Shown: one piece after another, positions 14,658-21,364 of the stretch | How the letters are laid out: the number at the start of each line of letters is the position of its first letter | Position numbering within the stretch: the stretch's first letter is position 1 | Origin: a virus | Reading direction: 5' to 3' (one strand) | IMG/VR virus record: IMGVR_UViG_3300042511_000923 | Location: 1-31,303 of that record | Length of the DNA stretch: 31,303 nucleotides | Notes under the pieces: model-generated | Seen by the model: only the letters and a program-made list of their open reading frames with translations | Told to the model about the DNA's origin: nothing | Databases searched by the model: none | Made by a program: the position numbers and the translations under genes

Positions 14658-15739
14658 TACAGAAGATTCTTTTTAGCTCTTTTTATATATTCGGTAACTA
14701 AACCTCGGATTTTGTTCATTGCCGCTATTGCAGCCGGAGTTTCAGCCTTATTGAATTTAGGAGAGTTATAAGCTTCCATCATTCCTTTCTCATATTGTTT
14801 TACTACTGCCTGCATAAATTCTTTTGCCGACTTATATTTTAAAACAGTACCAAATTCTCCTATTTGTTCAAGAGTATCAGCCACCGCTAATATTCCATCA
14901 CACAAATCATCAAATGTAGGAGAATCAGGATTAACACCTTTCCATTGTTGTAATGATTCAGAAGGCACAAAAGGCTTTCCAGGATTAGATTGGTCCCAAA
15001 AGAATCTAGCAATATCCATCATAAAAGTAGACGAACTTAAAGTAATTAATCGATCTTCAACATTTGAACGTTTAGAATAAGGCACCATTAAATCACCTTG
15101 AAATCTTGCTCTAATTCCTCTTGGTTGTATTGAAATTTCTAAAGCCTCACCGAATGACGAGTATAACTTACCAATTACAAATCCTTTAACGTTTTTCTCT
15201 GGAGTAAAACGGAAAACTGCCCATGATGAATATTCTTTATGAGTTACCACTAAGTCCACTTGCACATAACCTATTTCACCAGTTCTTAAAGGAACTGTTA
15301 CTAATAATTTTAGAGATGCATCAGTAGAAATAGATTTTGTTTCTTCTACGTCTATACCTTCAGGTGTTTCAGCTTCTAGCCACATTAGCAGCTCTTGATT
15401 ATACAATTTAACAGTAGCAATCTCATCAGCTCGTGGATCTTTACTTGTAAGTTTAAGTACCGGATATGCGATCATGTAATCTACATCTCCGTATAATTTT
15501 TCAGGTTGATTTTTTAAATCATCTTCCCACCAAGTACCAGATCCTATAGGCTTCAAAAAGTCTAAAGATGGTAATTCCAATTCTCGTAAATGTCCATTGA
15601 AATCTTCGGAAATCCTAGCTACGACCTTCGTTACTTTTTGGATAACGTCTGGAGTTAAAGGAGTTTCCTGAGTTTTAGTAGTTGACCAACCGCCTTCGTT
15701 GATAGTCAACCATTCGTTATATAGTTGTAAGTTTCTCAT
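14657..15739 (-). CDS. Tagged nucleotidyltransferase (DNA polymerase beta superfamily)
   Basis: 360 residues, the largest single-domain member of the array. The tag is MRNLQLYNEWLTINE with candidate cleavage after INE (13-15). The catalytic pattern is visible: IGSGTWWEDDL (65-75, the G-S helix turn), YGDVDYMIAY (83-92, Asp85 and Asp87 as metal ligands) and YVQVDLVV (158-165, Asp162 as third carboxylate). This is the layout of pol-beta-type nucleotidyltransferases, including tRNA-modifying and antitoxin/toxin (MNT) enzymes. The C-terminal 150 residues are helical (EQIGEFGTVLKYKSAKEFMQ), as in those enzymes. It could adenylylate or nucleotidylate host proteins or RNAs after injection (inference). 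Confidence 0.75.
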   Translation of the reverse strand: MRNLQLYNEWLTINEGGWSTTKTQETPLTPDVIQKVTKVVARISEDFNGHLRELELPSLDFLKPIGSGTWWEDDLKNQPEKLYGDVDYMIAYPVLKLTSKDPRADEIATVKLYNQELLMWLEAETPEGIDVEETKSISTDASLKLLVTVPLRTGEIGYVQVDLVVTHKEYSSWAVFRFTPEKNVKGFVIGKLYSSFGEALEISIQPRGIRARFQGDLMVPYSKRSNVEDRLITLSSSTFMMDIARFFWDQSNPGKPFVPSESLQQWKGVNPDSPTFDDLCDGILAVADTLEQIGEFGTVLKYKSAKEFMQAVVKQYEKGMMEAYNSPKFNKAETPAAIAAMNKIRGLVTEYIKRAKKNLL

Positions 15740-15746
15740 AATTTTG

Positions 15747-16112
15747 TTATTCTATTAACTTTTCTACATAAGTGCAGGTTTCTCCTGCATCAAATCCCTT
15801 TTCGATAAGTAGTGATAGTGAGGCCGGTTTACACCAAGCATATACAAGCCAACCTGAATATTTACTTTGTACGTATTCCCATCGAGTATTCCAAAGTTTT
15901 CTAAAGATTCCTTTTCTTCTATGCTCTTCTTGTACCCAGGCATCTAAGAATTTAATCTTCTGATCCTTTTCTCTTTCCATATAGATATGGCCTACAATAT
16001 CACCATTTATCATTGCAATCCAAGTTTCTAATTGCTGGGCATTGCTCTTTAGGTGAATTATTTTTATATCTTCTATAAAAGAATTCGATACTTCATTCAA
16101 AACATTACTCAT
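15747..16112 (-). CDS. GNAT-family N-acetyltransferase-like protein
   Basis: 121 residues. Motif A of GNAT enzymes is present as DAWVQEEHRRKGIFRKLW (57-74), with R-R-K-G-I binding the acetyl-CoA pyrophosphate, and motif B as SLSLLIEKGFDAG (98-110). The N-terminus MSNVLNEVSNS contains L-N-E at 5-7 but lacks the aromatic tag core, so it may be a shortened tag or none. Lies inside the tagged operon, 7 nt before the nucleotidyltransferase gene. Substrate unknown. Confidence 0.72.
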   Translation of the reverse strand: MSNVLNEVSNSFIEDIKIIHLKSNAQQLETWIAMINGDIVGHIYMEREKDQKIKFLDAWVQEEHRRKGIFRKLWNTRWEYVQSKYSGWLVYAWCKPASLSLLIEKGFDAGETCTYVEKLIE

Positions 16113-16128
16113 TATATTTATAAGTTTC

Positions 16129-16425
16129 TCATATTGCAGGTAAAGACAAATCTAATGTTTCTGGTATGTGTTTATATTTGTTGTAAACGTTATTAGACAC
16201 TATGTAGGATTTGATAAATCTTTCCATTTCTGCAATACTACCAAAGGTATGACCTCCGAAATCGATATCAATTCCTTTATAAAATGGAGTATAATTTGCA
16301 ACAGTACGACCAGCTTGTTTTTGCTCTCTTTGTTTTTTCCAAATAATTCCGTCATTACCTTTTACTTCATCTGGCCATTTAGTAGATTCGTTAAGAAACT
16401 CGTCGTATTTTTTAAATTGTGTCAT
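16129..16425 (-). CDS. Tagged internal protein, unknown
   Basis: 98 residues: tag MTQFKKYDEFLNE (1-13), then an 85-residue domain. GIIWKKQREQKQAGRTVANY and FYKGIDIDFGGHTFGSIAEM suggest a small alpha/beta domain, with IAEMERFIKSYI as the main helix. No family recognised. Stop and start positions fit between neighbours with short gaps. Confidence 0.7.
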   Translation of the reverse strand: MTQFKKYDEFLNESTKWPDEVKGNDGIIWKKQREQKQAGRTVANYTPFYKGIDIDFGGHTFGSIAEMERFIKSYIVSNNVYNKYKHIPETLDLSLPAI

Positions 16426-16426
16426 A

Positions 16427-17170
16427 TTATTTAGTATTTCTTTTTAACCACTGATTAAATGATTCGGTTATTTTAGTTAGGGTTGCTTTATACGTAGCCT
16501 TAAAATCTTTTGGTTCTTGAATATAACCTTCGGCAGTTTCGTCATGTAAATCAGAAGTCCATTGCCAATGAAAACATAATTCATTAGGCACATCAAATCC
16601 ATAAAATTTAAGGACTTGCTTTTGTTTTTCTAATTCCGTACCGCCATTCCAATTGTGACCAGTTAAAACAATACCAGCTAATTTACCTTCTAAAATATTA
16701 TTTTCTTCTAGGGTAGTCCATCGATTTTCTAACCAATTTAAGCGTTCGATTAGTTTTTGATAGACTGCGTTAACTGAACCCCATCGAATCGAACCTAAAA
16801 ATATAACGGCATCAGCTTCTAATAAAGGTTTGCTCACTTTCCAAAGTTCATCGTCTTTGTGATTAATAGAAGCCCAACAACGATGACATCCACTCGGATT
16901 TTTAGTTGCATCTTTTAGTATGGAATCTTTTACTCCACATGAATTTCCTTTTGAAGTAGAAACATTACCTTCGCATTGATAGATGTGCAATTTAGTAACG
17001 TCGACAATTTCGCAAGTAGATGAACCTAATTCATCTTGAATCATTTGTGCCAATTGAGAGGACTTAGGAATATCATCACTACCTTCCCATCGAGTCGATG
17101 TGGTAAGTAGGAGTACCTTCTTTCCTCTGAGATGAGTGGTCAATCTTTGTAAATCGTGGTTGCTATTCAT
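16427..17170 (-). CDS. NAD(P)H-dependent FMN reductase / flavodoxin-fold protein
   Basis: 247 residues. The flavodoxin fold is visible: first strand and phosphate loop KKVLLLTTSTRWEGS (17-31), then VIFLGSIRWGSVNAVYQKLI (122-141), the FMN-binding and dimer region typical of FMN_red proteins, followed by RLNWLENR. An insert with Cys66, Cys78, Cys95 and Cys98 (GCHRCWAS) recalls the metal or disulfide region of iron-sulfur flavoproteins, though the spacing is not the canonical one. It carries no YEEFLNE tag and so is probably made in the infected cell rather than packaged; it may serve redox balance or detoxification. It lies between tagged genes with 1-nt gaps. Confidence 0.72.
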   Translation of the reverse strand: MNSNHDLQRLTTHLRGKKVLLLTTSTRWEGSDDIPKSSQLAQMIQDELGSSTCEIVDVTKLHIYQCEGNVSTSKGNSCGVKDSILKDATKNPSGCHRCWASINHKDDELWKVSKPLLEADAVIFLGSIRWGSVNAVYQKLIERLNWLENRWTTLEENNILEGKLAGIVLTGHNWNGGTELEKQKQVLKFYGFDVPNELCFHWQWTSDLHDETAEGYIQEPKDFKATYKATLTKITESFNQWLKRNTK

Positions 17171-17171
17171 A

Positions 17172-17822
17172 TTATTTAGATGTCCAAACTACTCCACCAC
17201 CACCATCTTCGATATGGAATTTAGCTTTTGGATATTTTCTTTTCATGTCTTCGTATTTAGCCGGAATCAAGTCTCGGATTTTAATGTCATTTGATTGACC
17301 AACTACCTTTCCATATTCTAAAGCAACAATAGACCAAGGTCCGTTATCACCAGTTTTTACGCCTTTCATCATCACTGCCCAAACTCCTTCGTTAACAACA
17401 GATTCGTTACGCATATCTGCTAGATATGCATCGGTTAAATCGGTTATTAGGTCTAGCAATTCGTTTTTCTTATTAATATTTAACCCGGCCATATCGATAA
17501 TATCATCGATTTCCTTTGCAACCTCTTTTACCTCTTTATCAGAGTTTCTATAATAATCGGTTAGAGACATTGCCTCATTAATAGAAGATTCATTATAAGG
17601 AATTACTCCTAATTTTTGATCGGCTTTAGCGATCATATCCTCTACCTTTTTACAAGCAGATTGAATGCCTTTTAAAGCAACAATCCATTTAGGAGCTGAT
17701 ATGTCCTTCTTTAATAGCTCATCGATTTTATCTTGAAGGTTAGTTATGTCACTCCCAATTTCATCAAAAATAAAATATTGACCTTCGTTTAAGAATTCTT
17801 CGTATGTTTGTAAGTTTTTCAT
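17172..17822 (-). CDS. Tagged internal protein with three candidate cleavage sites
   Basis: 216 residues: tag MKNLQTYEEFLNE (LNE at 11-13), plus SINEA (INE at 81-83) and VVNEG (VNE at 143-145). Cleavage at all three would release pieces 14-83 (helical, KIDELLKKD), 84-145 (helical, acidic) and 146-216, a compact beta-rich piece beginning GVWAVMMKGVKTGDNGPWSI and ending in GGGGVVWTSK. The last piece looks like a complete small domain. Function unknown. The tag DNA differs from that of the gene at 18220-18759 at only 3 of 39 bases. Confidence 0.72.
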   Translation of the reverse strand: MKNLQTYEEFLNEGQYFIFDEIGSDITNLQDKIDELLKKDISAPKWIVALKGIQSACKKVEDMIAKADQKLGVIPYNESSINEAMSLTDYYRNSDKEVKEVAKEIDDIIDMAGLNINKKNELLDLITDLTDAYLADMRNESVVNEGVWAVMMKGVKTGDNGPWSIVALEYGKVVGQSNDIKIRDLIPAKYEDMKRKYPKAKFHIEDGGGGVVWTSK

Positions 17823-18220
17823 TATTTGTAATTTTTATTTAAGTACCAATTAATATCCTCTTTAGCATAACCTAAAAGCTCGCCAATTCTTTTGCTCTCC
17901 TGTTTAGTAGCCTCATATGATAAATATCCGCCATATTTATTAGCAATCTTTGCTAATTCTTTAGCTTTTTTCTCGGCACCTTTATTAAAATAAATATAAG
18001 CGTCGAATGGATTTCCTGGTAATTTGATTGTTCCTAAGTTGTGAGTCTTAACCAAATCCCAAAATTCATCTATACTTAAATCAACTGTGGTTTTTAAAGT
18101 AATAAATCCTAAATCTCTCTTTCCGTCTATAACAGTTTGTACCGCACTTTTATCTCGGTGGGCTTCTTCTGCCTTAATAGTTTCGTTTACGAATTCGTCG
18201 TATGTAGGAATGTGTTTCAT
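17822..18220 (-). CDS. Tagged internal protein, unknown
   Basis: 132 residues: tag MKHIPTYDEFVNE (1-13, cleavage after VNE), then a soluble alpha/beta domain rich in Lys. DLSIDEFWDLVKTHNLG and EKKAKELAKIANKYGGYL are probable helices. Not recognised. TAATG overlaps at both ends fix the start. Confidence 0.7.
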   Translation of the reverse strand: MKHIPTYDEFVNETIKAEEAHRDKSAVQTVIDGKRDLGFITLKTTVDLSIDEFWDLVKTHNLGTIKLPGNPFDAYIYFNKGAEKKAKELAKIANKYGGYLSYEATKQESKRIGELLGYAKEDINWYLNKNYK

Positions 18221-18759
18221 TATATTTTTCCGGCTTTTACTCTATCTCTAGAAACGCTGTTGATGTATTTTAATTCATCTGCATTTAGTTTAGGAGCAAT
18301 TAGTTTTTTCCATTGACCTTCTTGTTTAGCTCTTGGTAATTGCAAAAATTCAATAACGTCTTGGTCATCTTTTAACTTGCTAATTATCGATTGGACTGCT
18401 TTATCTCGCCAATGTTCTTTCCACCACATTTTCAAATCATCAACTGGGTGAAAATCTACTCTATTAGCTAACAGTGCAATTTGTCCTCCAATTGCAGCAG
18501 CCTGTAACATAAGGATTGCAGTCATTGCATCTTCATTTAAGAATTCTTCGGATTCTTTTAAATATCCTTCGTCACTCCAACCAGCTATAAAAGAGATATC
18601 TCCTTTTGCTCGGCCTTCTAAAAATTTCACCTTTGTATTTTGATTTTTACCTAAATCAATAACTTCAAATTTACCTAATTTAGGGTGAGTGTAAATTTTG
18701 CCAACGATAAAATTAGATTTCTCGTTTAAGAATTCCTCGTATGTTTGTAAGTTTCTCAT
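18220..18759 (-). CDS. Tagged internal protein with a second internal tag
   Basis: 179 residues. Tag MRNLQTYEEFLNE (LNE 11-13) and a second copy of its core, ESEEFLNEDAM (LNE 74-76). Between them lies a beta-rich piece (FIVGKIYTHPKLGKFEVIDL, about 17-60). After the second site comes a hydrophobic segment (AILMLQAAAIGGQIALLA, about 81-98) and a basic helical C-terminus. Two processing sites would separate a soluble piece from a membrane-active or amphipathic piece. Such a hydrophobic piece could help DNA cross the host membrane (speculative). Confidence 0.72.
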   Translation of the reverse strand: MRNLQTYEEFLNEKSNFIVGKIYTHPKLGKFEVIDLGKNQNTKVKFLEGRAKGDISFIAGWSDEGYLKESEEFLNEDAMTAILMLQAAAIGGQIALLANRVDFHPVDDLKMWWKEHWRDKAVQSIISKLKDDQDVIEFLQLPRAKQEGQWKKLIAPKLNADELKYINSVSRDRVKAGKI

Positions 18760-18893
18760 TATCTTCCTTGTCCTTTGTATTTTTTAGGCTTTTCTTCTTT
18801 AGGCCCAAAGTGTTTTTTGGCTTTGCCAGTACTCTTCGTTTTAGTTATCTTAACCGAAGTAGTTGTAGTTGATTTGCTTTTAGTAGCGGCCAT
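18759..18893 (-). CDS. 44-residue Lys/Thr-rich basic peptide
   Basis: Starts at the ATG at 18893 and ends with a TAA that shares a base with the next ATG (TAATG). The product begins MAATKSKSTTTTSVKITKTK and ends KPKKYKGQGR; about one third is Lys or Arg and there are almost no hydrophobic residues. It looks like a histone-tail-type polycation, suited to neutralising packaged DNA, much as T4 internal proteins are basic. It lacks the tag. It lies directly behind a structured 140-nt leader. Confidence 0.6.
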   Translation of the reverse strand: MAATKSKSTTTTSVKITKTKSTGKAKKHFGPKEEKPKKYKGQGR

Positions 18894-18939
18894 GGTGTTA
18901 CATGATATTTTTATTTTTGCGTTTTATTCATTTAGAGTT

Positions 18940-19019
18940 CACCAGATAAACGATTTACTGGTGTTATAATACCTACTAACCAGAGAACAATTTTTAAACG
19001 TGGATTACACGATTTCTCT
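18940..19019 (-). promoter_or_regulatory. Structured leader inside the internal-protein operon
   Basis: The 141-nt gap between two tagged-array genes is the only long one in the operon. It can fold into a 6-bp CACCAG/CTGGTG hairpin extended by TAAA/TTTA with one bulge (18940-18963), and a second element where AGAGAA (18982-18987) pairs with TTCTCT (19014-19019) around an inner CGTG/CACG hairpin. It may be an mRNA processing site, attenuator or small RNA. No T-run follows in the minus direction. Confidence 0.4.
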
Positions 19020-19034
19020 TACTAATCAGTGGTT

Positions 19035-19451
19035 TTATTGTATGTCTTCTTTTCTGTATTCTGGTGCAATTGTTGCAGCCGGTAATTGAGTAGCTAAATC
19101 AGTCGTACCTTCATTAACCGTAGCCTTATAACCAAATTTTGATCGTAAAGCTTTAATTGCGGCAATAGCCTTTGCTTCATCTTCGAAGGAGTCGTCCATA
19201 AAAATAGAAATTTGTTCAGGTGCTAAATCTTCAGCACCGTTTTTCATTTTTAAAGGCGATATAGTAACATTAACAATAGCGGCAAAGTTATTTCTCATTG
19301 TTCCCGCAACTCCACCCTCAACAACTACACATTGATTTTCATCGAAGTGTAGTGCGTCTTTCCAACATGATTTCCATGTCTTATTAGCCGGAGTAGCTGA
19401 TTGAAATTTAGCACCATCAGCTAAAAATTCGTTTAGAGATTCATGTAACAT
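19035..19451 (-). CDS. Tagged internal protein (variant tag), unknown
   Basis: 138 residues. The N-terminus MLHESLNEFLADGAKF is a shifted form of the MLHESLEEFLNE tag, with L-N-E at 6-8 and L-A-D at 10-12. TVNEG near residue 111-115 is a further possible site. The body is not recognised; it has Cys29 and Cys41, and ISIFMDDSFEDEAKAIAAIK suggests an RRM-like or ferredoxin-like alpha/beta unit. Confidence 0.65.
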   Translation of the reverse strand: MLHESLNEFLADGAKFQSATPANKTWKSCWKDALHFDENQCVVVEGGVAGTMRNNFAAIVNVTISPLKMKNGAEDLAPEQISIFMDDSFEDEAKAIAAIKALRSKFGYKATVNEGTTDLATQLPAATIAPEYRKEDIQ

Positions 19452-19454
19452 AAT

Positions 19455-19790
19455 CTATTTAGGTGACCATTCTTTTTTGTCAAAATCTTCGATGTTTAAC
19501 ATGGCTTGTATCGACTTTTCAAAATGAATATTTACTCGACCCCAAAAAAATCCAGTAGTAGGAGCAAATTCCGTATTCCAAAATTTACGATCTCTCAATC
19601 TATCCAAACAATCTTTTGTAACTCCTTTTGGATCGTCATAGACGATATTAAGATAGCCATTTACATCCTCAGTTCTAAACTTAATTTTACTAGAAAATCC
19701 ATGTAAAGCTTGTAAGATGTCAATTAAATCATTTGCAGTTCCTCTACCTTCATTTAAGAAAGTTTCTAGTGATTCGTGTAATGAGCTCAT
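19455..19790 (-). CDS. Tagged internal protein, unknown
   Basis: 111 residues: tag MSSLHESLETFLNEGRG (LNE at 12-14), then an alpha/beta domain with NDLIDILQALHGFSSKIKFR, YLNIVYDDP and WGRVNIHFEKSIQAML. Not recognised. The start shares a base with the previous stop region (TAATG). Confidence 0.68.
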   Translation of the reverse strand: MSSLHESLETFLNEGRGTANDLIDILQALHGFSSKIKFRTEDVNGYLNIVYDDPKGVTKDCLDRLRDRKFWNTEFAPTTGFFWGRVNIHFEKSIQAMLNIEDFDKKEWSPK

Positions 19791-20227
19791 TATTTGATGT
19801 ATTTTTTTCTAATAATTTCCTCAGCCTTTTCAATCTCTTTCGGAGACCAACCATAGAGCTTACCTATCTCGGTGGCAACCTCTAATGGGTCGTCTGAAGT
19901 CTTAAATTGATTGATGTGCATTTTAATGGTTGCATCATTTACCGGTTGTTTGCTCTCATTTAAGAAGGCTTCAAAGCTTTCCATAAGATTACTTGATTCG
20001 CTCACTTCTGCTTCATATACAGTTCCTATTACATCACTAGCATTACTAAATTTCTTAATGTGACTACTCACATCCTTTAGCTTTTTGATAATAGCATCTA
20101 ATTCTTTAGGGTCAACATCATTACCGGAAGTAACTCGATCGGTAAATACATTTAACTTTATGCGAGCTACGAATAGTTCGGTTTTGACTACATCTTTCGG
20201 TAATCGATAGAAAGTTCCTTCGTTCAT
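19790..20227 (-). CDS. Helical protein with internal capsid-type tag (possible fusion)
   Basis: The ATG at 20227 (MNEGTFYRLP) is chosen over an upstream in-frame ATG because the longer form would run into the metalloprotease gene and add an unlike N-terminus. 145 residues: a helical part (KELDAIIKKLKDVSSHIKKF), then the internal tag MESFEAFLNES (82-92) followed by a second helical unit (EVATEIGKLYGWSPKEIEKA). The internal Met and tag look exactly like a gene start, so either two genes have fused or M82 is also used as a start. Cleavage at LNE (89-91) would release the C-terminal 54 residues. Confidence 0.65.
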   Translation of the reverse strand: MNEGTFYRLPKDVVKTELFVARIKLNVFTDRVTSGNDVDPKELDAIIKKLKDVSSHIKKFSNASDVIGTVYEAEVSESSNLMESFEAFLNESKQPVNDATIKMHINQFKTSDDPLEVATEIGKLYGWSPKEIEKAEEIIRKKYIK

Positions 20228-20231
20228 AATA

Positions 20232-20612
20232 TTATTTCTTGCTCCAAAGTAAATCTGAAAAATCCGAGTACATGTACTTGTCAATTAGAGAATTCTCTAG
20301 TTTTTTAAATTTTTGTTGTTGGTCAGCTTTACCTAAATAAGGATTTCCTTCGGTTTGAAGTTTTATCTGATGAGTTAATTCATGTAAGATAGCTTGTTCC
20401 GGATCAACCATTCTCGACAAATCAAATGAGATATAAAGAGCTTGATTTGTCTTAGCATTGTAAGAAGTACATGCACCACCATGAGCAACCTTTTCAAATT
20501 TCAAAGGTAATTCCTTAACTCTCTCAGCTTTACATACCGCAGAATAGTAAGCCTTAACATTAGCTTGACTAACGGCTTCATTAAGAAACTCTTCTAATGA
20601 TTCGTGTAACAT
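20232..20612 (-). CDS. Tagged zinc metalloprotease-like internal protein
   Basis: 126 residues: tag MLHESLEEFLNE (1-12), then a single domain with the zinc-binding motif H-E-L-T-H (77-81) in AILHELTHQIKLQTEG. Glu78 would be the catalytic base, His77 and His81 zinc ligands; Glu88, seven residues on, is a possible third ligand. The upstream strand ALYISFDLSRM fits the edge strand of minimal zincins. A capsid-packaged protease would reach the host cytoplasm with the DNA, making host defence or transcription proteins possible targets (inference). Two tagged genes flank it, with gaps of 2 and 4 nt. Confidence 0.75.
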   Translation of the reverse strand: MLHESLEEFLNEAVSQANVKAYYSAVCKAERVKELPLKFEKVAHGGACTSYNAKTNQALYISFDLSRMVDPEQAILHELTHQIKLQTEGNPYLGKADQQQKFKKLENSLIDKYMYSDFSDLLWSKK

Positions 20613-20614
20613 AA

Positions 20615-20818
20615 TTATTTCTTTTGTTCTAAGCCATCACTATAAGCCCAACGAATAGCTGAAAATACATCAGCAGCTAAAGGAGAATTAAATGTCGAAC
20701 CTTTCATTGACAACCCGAATTTCTTAAATTGTTTAAATGCCTGAATAGCATATTCTCTCGCTTCATCATCACCGGAAGATTCAATTAAATACTCGTCGTA
20801 TGTTGGTAAGTTTTTCAT
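20615..20818 (-). CDS. Tagged small internal protein, first gene of the array
   Basis: 67 residues: tag MKNLPTYDEYLIESSG (LIE at 11-13), then about 50 residues with REYAIQAFKQFKKFGL and ADVFSAIRWAYSDGL as helices. After processing only a tiny helical protein would remain, similar in size to small T4 internal proteins. Preceded by a 54-nt gap in which TCGAT/ATCGA can pair. Confidence 0.65.
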   Translation of the reverse strand: MKNLPTYDEYLIESSGDDEAREYAIQAFKQFKKFGLSMKGSTFNSPLAADVFSAIRWAYSDGLEQKK

Positions 20819-20872
20819 TGTAGCAACTTCTTTTTTATTATGTATCTCAGACTCCCTCGATTAGCTATCGAA

Positions 20873-21241
20873 CTATTTCCCAGTTTTCTTCAAGTCCTGA
20901 GGCCCCGAGGAGGCTTTTTCCGCAGCCAACACCTCAACGGCACTAATCAAATCGACGACCTCTTGACAGTCCTCGTATTCCTCCTCTTCTACTCGATGGT
21001 CTAAAATCTTACCTAAAGCCGTAATAGCATCAGTCAATCGGATAGACACCCATACTGACGAATAAGTTTCAATACACCAGATTTCCAAACACATATCGGT
21101 CGTACTCCGGAATTCTAACATCCGCTTACACCCGAGTACAATTTGACTATGAATAAATGATTTATCTTTAATAGCATTCTCCACTTCATCCAATGTCTTA
21201 CAATAGAGACGAGTCCACTTTTGTTCCTTAGTTATAACCAT
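20873..21241 (-). CDS. Hypothetical protein
   Basis: 122 residues without recognised family, unusually rich in Cys (five) and acidic near the C-terminus (HRVEEEEYEDCQEVVDL). It carries no tag. The DNA is more GC-rich than the tagged array. It is preceded by a small overlapping membrane-peptide gene. Confidence 0.55.
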   Translation of the reverse strand: MVITKEQKWTRLYCKTLDEVENAIKDKSFIHSQIVLGCKRMLEFRSTTDMCLEIWCIETYSSVWVSIRLTDAITALGKILDHRVEEEEYEDCQEVVDLISAVEVLAAEKASSGPQDLKKTGK

Positions 21242-21339
21242 GTTCTACCGATGATTAAACCTGTCAGCAACCCTGCTAGATAGGTAATTAACATGAGCCT
21301 AATCCAGAAAGAAGGCGTTTTTACTTTTATGTGTATCAT
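21232..21339 (-). CDS. 35-residue single-pass membrane peptide
   Basis: Starts at the ATG at 21339 and ends 10 nt inside the next gene. The product MIHIKVKTPSFWIRLM continues into a hydrophobic segment (LITYLAGLLTGLIIG) and ends RTWL. Overlap with the neighbour and a clear membrane segment support it. Confidence 0.45.
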   Translation of the reverse strand: MIHIKVKTPSFWIRLMLITYLAGLLTGLIIGRTWL

Positions 21340-21364
21340 ATTATATGTATCGCATTACAACTGA

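Noticed and set aside
20228-20284. N-terminal extension of the protein at 19790-20227
   Set aside because: It would run into the metalloprotease gene; the ATG at 20227 lies 4 nt after that stop, like other starts in the operon.
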